From: VMDH01 sp038108875
GTDB taxonomy: Bacteria; Pseudomonadota; Gammaproteobacteria; Magnimaribacterales; D2472
Direction: 5' to 3'
Assembly: GCA_038108875.1 (NCBI GenBank)
Contig: JAYNII010000004.1
Coordinates: 55,475 to 119,474 of the forward strand
DNA length: 64,000 nt
In this document: one piece after another, positions 15,594 to 23,149 of the stretch
How the letters are laid out: every line of letters begins with the position of its first letter
Numbering within the stretch: position 1 is the first letter of the stretch
The notes under the pieces: model-generated
Told to the model about the DNA's origin: nothing
The model's database searches: none
The model's input: the letters and a program-made list of their open reading frames with translations, nothing else
Made by a program: the position numbers and the translations under genes

Positions 15594-16797
15594 AATCTTT
15601 TCAGGCTCAAATATCTGGTTAAAGATCGGTTTATTTTCTGTTGGTCTTGGCCAATCTTTTGCTTTTGTTCTCGTCCCTCCATTGGCTAGGGATCTGGGTT
15701 TATCTGAAGTACAAACATCTACTATCTTTGCAATTTCTGCAGTTGCATGGGCTTTAACAAGCGCTTCCTGGGGTAGGGCATCCGACATCTTTGGTAGAAG
15801 AAACATTGCTATGATTGGACTCACAGGATATGCCATTTCCTTGATAGCACTTATAACGCCACTGCTACTAGCAAAACATGGCTTTATGGATATGTTGCTC
15901 TTATTTCCTTTGCTGATAGCAGGGAGGATGATCAATGGCTTGATTGGTTCTGCCACACGTCCGGCAGCATTTGCTTTCATAGCAGACTATTCAACACCAA
16001 CTAAAAGAACTAAGAAATTTGCAAGATTGGAATCAAGCTTTTTAGCAGGTACTGTATTGGGACCACTAATTGGCGGTTTCCTATATTTATTTAATGAGGC
16101 TATGCCATTTTATCTCTTTTCTTCATTAGCAATTATTTCTGCTATAGGTCTTTATAAGACTATGCCAAATACTGTAAAAGAAAATCGTCAGTCACCAGAA
16201 AATAAAAAGGTTTCTTTTTTAGAAAAATCTATTTTTCCTTTTTTAGTTTTGGCTTCTTTGTACTCTTTTTGCCAAGCCTCACTTTTGCAATCTATGGGAT
16301 TCTTTGTTTCTGATTCATTTTCAAGTTACCAAGATTTACCTCTCCTTATCAGCATGTCTTTTGCGCTACTTTCTATAAGTACTATTATTTCTCAGTATTT
16401 TTTTACTGATTATTTTGAACTTAAGAATTATCAATTGTTGATTATTGGATCTAGCGTAATGATTGTTTCCTATATTCAGGTCTCTTTTGCTTCTTCGATA
16501 GCTATGTTTTATTTTGCTGTAATCTTAAATGGTTTAGGTTCAGGAATGGTAAGACCAGCAAATGCTTCAGCATTGTCGCTGTCTCAAAGTCCTGATAATC
16601 AGGGTTCAGCAGCAGGGTATCTTGGGTCAGTGATTCCTATAGGCCATATGCTTACCCCAATTGTTGCTATGCCTATTTATCAATACAATCCTTCAAATCT
16701 ATATCTTTTTTCAGCAGTTCTTTGTTTTATAGCCGTTATAATGTTACTTTCCGTACCTCAATTTAAAGAAGAATTTATTGAAAATAATGTCACATAG
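15571..16797 (+). CDS. MFS transporter (drug:H+ antiporter-like)
   Basis: About 408 residues with 12 membrane helices. Helix 2-3 carries the MFS motif-A variant SWGRASDIFGRRNIAMIG, and AGRMINGLIGSATRPAAFAF and LESSFLAGTVLGPLIGGFLY resemble antiporter motifs B and C of DHA1 exporters. The open frame extends upstream to an ATG at 15499 inside trpS; that stretch has no membrane or signal character, so I prefer the TTG at 15571, though the start is uncertain. The stop overlaps hemH by 11 bp. Confidence 0.78.
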   Translation: MESDPLPKIFSGSNIWLKIGLFSVGLGQSFAFVLVPPLARDLGLSEVQTSTIFAISAVAWALTSASWGRASDIFGRRNIAMIGLTGYAISLIALITPLLLAKHGFMDMLLLFPLLIAGRMINGLIGSATRPAAFAFIADYSTPTKRTKKFARLESSFLAGTVLGPLIGGFLYLFNEAMPFYLFSSLAIISAIGLYKTMPNTVKENRQSPENKKVSFLEKSIFPFLVLASLYSFCQASLLQSMGFFVSDSFSSYQDLPLLISMSFALLSISTIISQYFFTDYFELKNYQLLIIGSSVMIVSYIQVSFASSIAMFYFAVILNGLGSGMVRPANASALSLSQSPDNQGSAAGYLGSVIPIGHMLTPIVAMPIYQYNPSNLYLFSAVLCFIAVIMLLSVPQFKEEFIENNVT

Positions 16798-17791
16798 AGC
16801 AGTTCTATTAGTTAATCTTGGAACCCCGAATAAACCAACTTATTTTTCGGTCTTTAAATACTTGCGAGAATTCCTCTCTGATCCTAGAGTTATTGATTAT
16901 CCTTGGTTTTTTCGTTTTATTTTAGTCAATCTAATAATCTGTCCTATCAGATCCTTTTCATCTTCTAAAATTTATAAAGATCTTTTTAATAAATTTTCAG
17001 GACAATCACCACTTAAACTTTTTACCCAAGAACTAACAGCAAGACTTAATCAAGAAGTATCTAATGATAGGTTTTATTTCGCTATGCGCTATCAAAATCC
17101 ATCCATTGAATCTGTCGTAAAAGAAATTCTTGCGACCAATCCTAAAGAGTTGATAATTTTTCCATTATTTCCTCAATATGCTTCTGCTACAACAGGAAGT
17201 GTTTATCAAGAAATTGGAAGGGTGTTATCTAATTATTGGGTTATACCTAAGCTAACCTTCATAGGACAGTTCTATTCTGAACCTTCTTTTATTAAAGCTT
17301 GGGATGCAAATCTTTCTAAATTTAATCTTAGCAATTACGACCATATATTATTTAGTTTTCATGGGCTTCCAATCTCACAAGTAAATAAGGTTTATGAAGA
17401 TAATGTTTGTGCAGATAAAGATTGTGATAAAGAGATTAATGAACTTAATAAATACTGTTATAAAGCAACTAGTTATGAGACAGCTAGACTCATAGCACAA
17501 TCAAATCAAATCAAGAATGATAAATACACGGTATGTTTTCAATCAAGATTAACAAAAAATTGGCTGGAACCATTTACTGATAAAATCTTAAAATCATTGG
17601 CGTTCAAAGGTTTAAAAAAAATTCTCATAATATCTCCAGCTTTTACCGCAGACTGCCTTGAAACTGTTATTGAGTTGGGGTCTGAATACAAAAAGCTTTT
17701 TCAAGAAGCTGGAGGCGAAGTTTTAGATTACGTACCTTCATTAAATGCTTCCGATAATTGGGTAGATTCGATAAAGGAAATTTTAAAATAA
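16787..17791 (+). CDS. hemH: Ferrochelatase
   Basis: 334 residues. Motifs are LLVNLGTPNKP at the start, KELIIFPLFPQYASATTGS, the catalytic His in LFSFHGLP, CFQSRLTKNWLEPFTD and the glutamate block CLETVIELGSE. The enzyme inserts Fe2+ into protoporphyrin IX, the last step of heme synthesis. The ATG at 16787 starts the family-conserved MSHRAVLLVN; an upstream TTG at 16778 is unlikely. An insertion after HGLP holds three cysteines (VCADKDC and KYCYK), recalling ferrochelatases with an internal iron-sulfur cluster. The TAATG overlap with the SDR gene implies coupling. Confidence 0.95.
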   Translation: MSHRAVLLVNLGTPNKPTYFSVFKYLREFLSDPRVIDYPWFFRFILVNLIICPIRSFSSSKIYKDLFNKFSGQSPLKLFTQELTARLNQEVSNDRFYFAMRYQNPSIESVVKEILATNPKELIIFPLFPQYASATTGSVYQEIGRVLSNYWVIPKLTFIGQFYSEPSFIKAWDANLSKFNLSNYDHILFSFHGLPISQVNKVYEDNVCADKDCDKEINELNKYCYKATSYETARLIAQSNQIKNDKYTVCFQSRLTKNWLEPFTDKILKSLAFKGLKKILIISPAFTADCLETVIELGSEYKKLFQEAGGEVLDYVPSLNASDNWVDSIKEILK

Positions 17792-18672
17792 TGTTTAAGA
17801 ATGATTTATTAAAAGGAAAATATATTTTAGTGACAGGCGGTGGAACTGGTCTAGGTAAAGAAATGGTAAAGCATTTTGCATCTCTCGGTGCAGATGTTGC
17901 AATTTGTGGTCGAAGAGAAGATCCCCTAAAAGAAACTGTTAAAGAGGTTAAAGATCAATTTGGTGTTTATGCCTACTATGAAACCTTGGATATAAGATCG
18001 GCTCAAGATGTTGAGGGATTTATTGATAATATTTTTAATTTAAAACCATTAACAGGGTTGGTAAACAATGCTGCAGGCAACTTTATTTCTCCTACGCACA
18101 AACTGTCTTCAAGAGGTTTTGATGCCATTGCTAATATTGTTATGCATGGAACCTTTTATGTAACGAACAGCGTAGGTAAAAAATGGATTGAACATAAATT
18201 ACCCGGATCAATTTTATCCATACTTGCAACTTGGATTTGGACAGGTTCTGCTTATGTTGTTCCGTCTGCTATGTCCAAATCTGCAATCCACGCAATGACT
18301 ATGTCTCTTGCTGTCGAATGGGCATCTAGAAATATAAGAGTTAATGCTATTGCACCAGGCGCTTTTCCTACTAAGGGTATGACAGCTAGACTTGATCCTA
18401 AAGGTTTAATGATGGCTGAAAACGCAGATATGAGCAAAGCCATACCAATGGGTAGGTACGGTAGAATGGAAGAGCTCCAAAACTTAGCATCTTTTCTTAT
18501 GAGCGATGGTTGTGATTATTTAACAGGTCAATGTATTGCAGTAGATGGTGCGCAACATCTTAGTAGCGGAGGAACATTTTCTAACTTGGCTAGCGTATCA
18601 GATGAAGATTGGGATAATATAAGAACTGCAATCCAAGAAACAAATGCCAAAGATAGAAAAGATAGGAGTTGA
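17791..18672 (+). CDS. SDR oxidoreductase, 2,4-dienoyl-CoA reductase-like
   Basis: 293 residues. NADP-binding TGGGTGLGKEM (about 14-24) and LVNNAAGNFISPT match the peroxisomal-type dienoyl-CoA reductases of the SDR superfamily. The usual catalytic Tyr of YxxxK is replaced: the region reads VVPSAMSKSAIHAM, keeping the Lys but with Ser at the Tyr position, as expected for the dienoyl-CoA reductase branch. The likely role is auxiliary beta-oxidation of unsaturated acyl-CoAs. The ATG overlaps the hemH stop by 1 bp. A GGAG site at its 3' end serves the next gene. Confidence 0.78.
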   Translation: MFKNDLLKGKYILVTGGGTGLGKEMVKHFASLGADVAICGRREDPLKETVKEVKDQFGVYAYYETLDIRSAQDVEGFIDNIFNLKPLTGLVNNAAGNFISPTHKLSSRGFDAIANIVMHGTFYVTNSVGKKWIEHKLPGSILSILATWIWTGSAYVVPSAMSKSAIHAMTMSLAVEWASRNIRVNAIAPGAFPTKGMTARLDPKGLMMAENADMSKAIPMGRYGRMEELQNLASFLMSDGCDYLTGQCIAVDGAQHLSSGGTFSNLASVSDEDWDNIRTAIQETNAKDRKDRS

Positions 18673-18674
18673 TT

Positions 18675-20093
18675 ATGTCTAACATGCACGAAATGCTTTC
18701 CAAACAAAAACAATTTGTCCTAAAAGAAGGCGTGCCAACTATTGAATTAAGAATTGATCGTCTTAATAGAATGAAGGAGTTGATTCTTGATTATCGCTAC
18801 AAGTTTGTTGATGCATTAAATGAAGATTTTGGAGTTAGATCAAAAAATCAATCTATGATTACAGATGCATATTCTATTATTCCAAATATTGAGTATGCAA
18901 AGAAAAACATTAAATCTTGGACCGGTCGAAGCAAGCGTAAGACTTCATTCCCCTTTAATATCTTGGGAGCTCGTTCGTATGTCGAGTATGAACCCCTCGG
19001 AGTTGTGGGTATGATTTCACCCTGGAATTTTCCAGTAAATTTAACTTTTAGTCCCTTAATTGCTGTATTTGCAGCAGGTAATGTTGTGATGCATAAACCA
19101 AGCGAATACACAGAAAACACTTCTGCGTTGCTTAAAGAGTCGTGTGATAAATATTTTGATGAAAATGAATTTGGAACTGTTTTAGGCGGTCCAGATGTCG
19201 GAGCCGAGTTCTCATCTTTAAAATTTGATCATCTGTTATATACGGGTAGTGGGGCTGTTGGGAAATATATAATGGAAGCAGCTGCTAAAAATCTTGTGCC
19301 AGTTACTCTGGAGTTGGGAGGAAAATCACCAGTTATAGTAGGCGAGAGTGCAGATCTTAAATCAACGGCACGACGAGTCATGATGGGTAAAACCATGAAT
19401 GCGGGTCAAATCTGCTTAGCACCAGATTATGTAATAGTTAAAGATACTATTGAATCAGAGCTGGTTTCAGAGCTTAAAAAGTCAGTAGAAGAATTTTATC
19501 CAGATATCAAACATAATCCAGATTACACTTCAATCATTAATCAAAAACATTTTGACAGAATTAATAATCTTATAAGCGATGCAAAAGAAAAGGGCGCAAA
19601 GATTGATGAAATTAATCCTGCAAATGAGGATTTCTCTCAACAAGAAGCATATAAAATTCCCCCTACTTTAATTTTAGATCCCACCGATGATATGAAAGTT
19701 ATGCAAGAAGAGATCTTTGGACCAGTTTTACCAATCAAGAAATACTCAAAAATTGAGGAAACTATCGAATACGTTAACTCTAAAGATAAACCACTGGGAT
19801 TGTACTACTTTGGCAACAACAAAACCGAAGAAGAAAAGGTTCTGTCTAAAACTTCTTCTGGTGGTGTTACTGTGAATAATGTGATTGGTCATTTACAACA
19901 ATCAGATCTTCCTTTTGGTGGCGTTGGTCCAAGTGGTATTGGTCGATACAATGGAGTTGAGGGATTCTTAAATTTTAGTAATGCTAGAGCTGTTTATAAA
20001 GAAGTGAGCCCTAGATTTGAAAAATTATTTGGCTTTATGAGACCTCCCTACAAAGATAATGTTGAGGAAACTCTCAAAAAATTAATAAAGTAA
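18675..20093 (+). CDS. Aldehyde dehydrogenase, coniferyl-aldehyde-dehydrogenase-like
   Basis: 472 residues of the class-3-like ALDH branch. Visible features are EPLGVVGMISPWNFPVNLTF, the coenzyme loop LLYTGSGAVGKYIMEAA, the general base in VTLELGGKSP, the catalytic Cys in NAGQICLAPDYV, and EEIFGPVLPI. The closest named family is coniferyl aldehyde dehydrogenase, though many relatives oxidise fatty aldehydes. The ATG at 18675 follows an AGGAG site (18664-18668). The next gene starts directly at the base after the stop. Confidence 0.85.
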   Translation: MSNMHEMLSKQKQFVLKEGVPTIELRIDRLNRMKELILDYRYKFVDALNEDFGVRSKNQSMITDAYSIIPNIEYAKKNIKSWTGRSKRKTSFPFNILGARSYVEYEPLGVVGMISPWNFPVNLTFSPLIAVFAAGNVVMHKPSEYTENTSALLKESCDKYFDENEFGTVLGGPDVGAEFSSLKFDHLLYTGSGAVGKYIMEAAAKNLVPVTLELGGKSPVIVGESADLKSTARRVMMGKTMNAGQICLAPDYVIVKDTIESELVSELKKSVEEFYPDIKHNPDYTSIINQKHFDRINNLISDAKEKGAKIDEINPANEDFSQQEAYKIPPTLILDPTDDMKVMQEEIFGPVLPIKKYSKIEETIEYVNSKDKPLGLYYFGNNKTEEEKVLSKTSSGGVTVNNVIGHLQQSDLPFGGVGPSGIGRYNGVEGFLNFSNARAVYKEVSPRFEKLFGFMRPPYKDNVEETLKKLIK

Positions 20094-21332
20094 ATGCTTA
20101 AAACACCCATTTTGTTGGGTATAAAATACTTTCGCTCTAGAGAAACTGGCTATTTATCTTTTTATGCTCTAATTTCCATAGTAGGTCTATCGTTAGGTGT
20201 AGCAACATTGATCATTGTCCTTTCAGTAATGAATGGCTTTGAAAAAGAACTTCAAAATAGAATTTTAGGAGTTGTACCCCAACTTCTAATAACAAATGAC
20301 GGTCCATTTGATTCCCGTGGAAATTGGTTAGAACAACTCCGTGGCAAAGAAGAGATCATTGGATACTCACCATATGTTCAGTCTGAAGTACTAGTTCAAA
20401 ATAATTTCGGAACTAAACCTTTACTTTTAGCAGGTATTTACCCAGAACTTGAGCATCAATTATCAATACTTCCAGATTTTATTATTCATGGGGATATCTA
20501 TAGTTTGTCTTCCCAAGATGGAATATTAATTGGGTCTTCTCTCGCGCGTTCCTTAAATATTGAAATAGGTGATTCTTTAAGAATACTGACCAGTGAGTTG
20601 AGAGGTAGCATATTTGGTTCCATTCCTAGAACTATCCAAGTAAAAGTAGTTGCTATTTTTGAACTTAAATCTGAACTTGATGCTTCATTAATTCTTGGAC
20701 ATCATGATTTAGTAACGAAACTTTTGAGATATCCAGAAGGAACAACTCAAAGCATTAGAATAAAACCAAGAGATCTTTTTGCAGTCACTGAAACTGGTTA
20801 CATGATACTGGATGATTTTGAATTGAATGAAGAAGGCTATTATTTCTCAACATGGTATCAAACTCATGGAACTTTGTTTCAAGCCATACAATTAGAGAAG
20901 AGAATTATAGGATTATTAATCTTTCTAATTGTAACTGTTGCTTGTTTTAATATATTGTCAAATTTATTGATGACAGTTAAAAATAAAGAATCTGATATTG
21001 CAATTTTAAGAACCTTACACATGCAGCAATATCAAATTGTTGTTATCTTTCTTACTCAAGGGTTATTAATTGGATTATTGGGTATCGTTATTGGAGTCAT
21101 TCTAGGCTTCTTAATAACGCCAAATTTAGATTCTATTTTAGCTTTTCTGGAGGAGTTAACTAGCAGAAGTGTACTAGATGCTTATTTTATTAATTACTTT
21201 CCCTATTACTTTAATACAGAACAAATTTTACTAATCATAATATCTTCATTAGTTATAACTTTGGTGTTTTCTTGGATACCAGCCCAAAAAGCGTCAAAAG
21301 TAATGCCGGCACAGGTATTGAGACATGAATAA
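20094..21332 (+). CDS. lolC: Lipoprotein-releasing ABC transporter permease LolC/LolE
   Basis: 412 residues with an N-terminal helix, a large periplasmic domain and three C-terminal helices (about 275-300, 320-345, 375-400), the LolCE layout. The N-terminal GIKYFRSRETGYLSFYALIS is diagnostic. The segment FGSIPRTIQVKVVAIFELKS aligns with the LolC 'hook' that recruits the carrier LolA. The complex extracts outer-membrane lipoproteins from the inner membrane. No second permease gene follows lolD, unlike lolC-lolD-lolE, so this protein may act as a homodimer or pair with one encoded elsewhere. Confidence 0.9.
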   Translation: MLKTPILLGIKYFRSRETGYLSFYALISIVGLSLGVATLIIVLSVMNGFEKELQNRILGVVPQLLITNDGPFDSRGNWLEQLRGKEEIIGYSPYVQSEVLVQNNFGTKPLLLAGIYPELEHQLSILPDFIIHGDIYSLSSQDGILIGSSLARSLNIEIGDSLRILTSELRGSIFGSIPRTIQVKVVAIFELKSELDASLILGHHDLVTKLLRYPEGTTQSIRIKPRDLFAVTETGYMILDDFELNEEGYYFSTWYQTHGTLFQAIQLEKRIIGLLIFLIVTVACFNILSNLLMTVKNKESDIAILRTLHMQQYQIVVIFLTQGLLIGLLGIVIGVILGFLITPNLDSILAFLEELTSRSVLDAYFINYFPYYFNTEQILLIIISSLVITLVFSWIPAQKASKVMPAQVLRHE

Positions 21333-22118
21333 ACTTTCGATAAACAATCTGTCAAAAACTTACAATGATGGTGAAGCAAAAACTACTATCCTAAATGGAT
21401 TGTGTTTTAATGCTTTGGGTGGAAAGTTAACAGCTATTATTGGTGAATCTGGCGCGGGTAAAACAACGCTCTTGAATTTGATTTCTGGTATTGATAAACC
21501 AACAACCGGAGAAATCTTATTCAATAATGAGCAAATTAATAGCGCAAATGCTAATTCTGCTTTTTCAGATTTTGGATTTGTCTTTCAGTTTCATTACTTG
21601 CTGACAACCTTAACCATAGAAGAAAANNNNNNNNNNNNNNNNNNNNNNNNNNNNNNNNNNNNNNNNNNNNNNNNNNNNNNNNNNNNNNNNNNNNNNNNNN
21701 NNNNNNNNNNNNNNNNNNNNNNNNNNTTGGATTTGTCTTTCAGTTTCATTACTTGCTGACAACCTTAACCATAGAAGAAAATATTCTCGTAGCTTCAGAT
21801 ATAAAACAATTGCCACGCCAAGAAGCTATTAAACGAATGCATAATATGGCAAATCAATTAGGTATTGCTAATAAATTAAAACATTATCCATTCCAACTAT
21901 CTGGAGGAGAACGTCAAAGAGCTGCATTTATTAGAGCCATAATCAATCAACCCTCGCTGGTGCTGATGGATGAACCAACAGGAAATCTTGACCACTACAA
22001 TTCTAGAAAATTACAGGAGTTGATAATTACTATCATGCGCGAACAAAAATCTATTTTCTTAGTGGCGACTCACGACAAAGGATTTGCAGATCGTGCAGAT
22101 CAGATTATTGCACTATAA
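21325..22118 (+). CDS. lolD: Lipoprotein-releasing ABC ATPase LolD, interrupted by an assembly gap
   Basis: Two open frames flank 100 N. The first carries Walker A (GESGAGKTT) and the Q-loop FVFQFHYLL. The second repeats FHYLL as MLTTLTIEEN and continues to the signature LSGGERQR, Walker B VLMDEPTGNLD and the switch His in ATHDKG. An identical 55-bp segment lies on both sides of the gap. Collapsing gap plus one copy (155 bp) restores a single frame of 212 residues, the normal LolD length, so the gene is almost certainly intact in the organism. It starts 8 bp inside the permease gene. Confidence 0.93.
21572..21626. repeat. 55-bp direct duplication, left copy (assembly overlap)
   Basis: This 55-bp segment is identical to 21727-21781 and ends exactly at the N run. 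Length and position match a k-mer overlap between neighbouring contigs that was not merged. Confidence 0.9.
21627..21726. other. Scaffold gap of exactly 100 N
   Basis: One hundred undetermined bases, a common default gap size. The flanking 55-bp duplication and the frame arithmetic in lolD show that probably no sequence is missing here. Confidence 0.97.
21727..21781. repeat. 55-bp direct duplication, right copy (assembly overlap)
   Basis: Begins at the first base after the N run and is identical over 55 bases to 21572-21626. It should be merged with that copy when the lolD sequence is read. Confidence 0.9.
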
Positions 22119-22127
22119 AATAAGCAT

Positions 22128-22733
22128 ATGTATGAATTAATTCTATCTGGAGGTTGGTTTATATGGCCACTGCTGGTATGTTCGATATTAATGGTCTCTA
22201 TCATTATAGAAAGGATTTGGTTATTACAAAAAAAATTAGTTGTCCCGGATAATCTTCTAAAGCAAGTAGTAATATTGATTGAAAATAATAAATTCACTAT
22301 TCAGCAACAGGAATCTTTTATAGCTATGTCTCATTTAGGTTCGATGCTTTCTGCTATTTTTAGACAAAAAGATTCAGCAAGAGAAGTGCTTGAATCTAAG
22401 GCAGAAGAGAAAGCTGAACAGATCAGATTTGACTTAGAGAGAAACATTAATAATTTGGGGATCATTGCGAGCATCGCTCCGCTTCTAGGATTATTGGGAA
22501 CCGTTGTCGGAATGATAAAGGTATTTGCAAACTTAGAATCTTTAAATGAATCAAATAATGCAAATCTTCTTGCTTTGGGGATTTCTGAAGCATTGATTAC
22601 AACTGCAGTTGGTTTACTAGTTGCAGTTCCAGCTTTAACTGCCTTTCATATATTTAATAGAAAAGTAGAGCATCTTATGGTCTTAATTCAAGCTGAATCT
22701 TCTAAACTAATAGACTATCTTGGTAAAAAGTGA
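22128..22733 (+). CDS. exbB: ExbB/TolQ-family proton channel protein
   Basis: 201 residues with three membrane helices: one near the N-terminus (GGWFIWPLLVCSILMVSIII) and two in the conserved C-terminal half (IIASIAPLLGLLGTVVGMIKVF and ALITTAVGLLVAVPALTAFH). These form the motor that uses the proton gradient to drive TonB- or Tol-type work across the envelope. It is followed by exbD with a GTGA overlap. No tonB gene is adjacent. In other gammaproteobacteria this exbBD pair precedes lpxK. Confidence 0.9.
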   Translation: MYELILSGGWFIWPLLVCSILMVSIIIERIWLLQKKLVVPDNLLKQVVILIENNKFTIQQQESFIAMSHLGSMLSAIFRQKDSAREVLESKAEEKAEQIRFDLERNINNLGIIASIAPLLGLLGTVVGMIKVFANLESLNESNNANLLALGISEALITTAVGLLVAVPALTAFHIFNRKVEHLMVLIQAESSKLIDYLGKK

Positions 22734-23149
22734 AATTTTTATCGAAAGAAAAGTCTAGTTTTGGGATCGAGCTTACTCCTTTAATAGATATTGTATTTTT
22801 ATTAGTTATTTTTTTTGTTGTGACTGCCAAAATCCAAGGTAATCAATATATTGATTTAGAACTACCAACAACAAATAACTTTAATCAAGGCGAGATCATA
22901 TATGATCAAATAGTTTATGTATTTGCAGACAATCGAGTATCGATCTCAAATAAAGTACTTAATATCAATGAATTAGAGTCGATTTTTAATACTATTGATC
23001 AAATTTATTCAAATGAGCGCATTTTAGTTCTGGCAGTTGAAAAAAGGGTTTTTTTTGAGAATGTTGTTAAAATAATGGATGGCCTAGAGAATTTGGGTTT
23101 TTTAAATATAAAAATTCAAACATATACTCATGAACAAAGCATTTTATAG
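22730..23149 (+). CDS. exbD: ExbD/TolR-family protein
   Basis: 139 residues: a short cytoplasmic N-terminus, one helix beginning LTPLIDIVFLLVIFFVVTAK, whose Asp is the conserved protonatable residue, and a periplasmic domain. It is the partner of ExbB in the proton-driven motor. The GTG start overlaps the exbB stop, and its 3' end overlaps the msbA-lpxK start by 20 bp. Confidence 0.9.
   Translation: MKFLSKEKSSFGIELTPLIDIVFLLVIFFVVTAKIQGNQYIDLELPTTNNFNQGEIIYDQIVYVFADNRVSISNKVLNINELESIFNTIDQIYSNERILVLAVEKRVFFENVVKIMDGLENLGFLNIKIQTYTHEQSIL

Noticed and set aside
15552..15980. 142-residue reverse-strand frame inside the MFS gene
   Set aside because: It is a shadow of a membrane-protein gene with clear MFS motifs on the forward strand, and has no recognisable domain of its own.
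21572..21781. 55-bp direct repeat as a biological duplication or attachment site
   Set aside because: It flanks a 100-N gap exactly on both sides, which is the expected trace of unmerged contig ends.
21325..22118. lolD as a frameshifted pseudogene or two genes
   Set aside because: The break coincides with the N run and an exact 55-bp duplication; collapsing them restores one intact frame.
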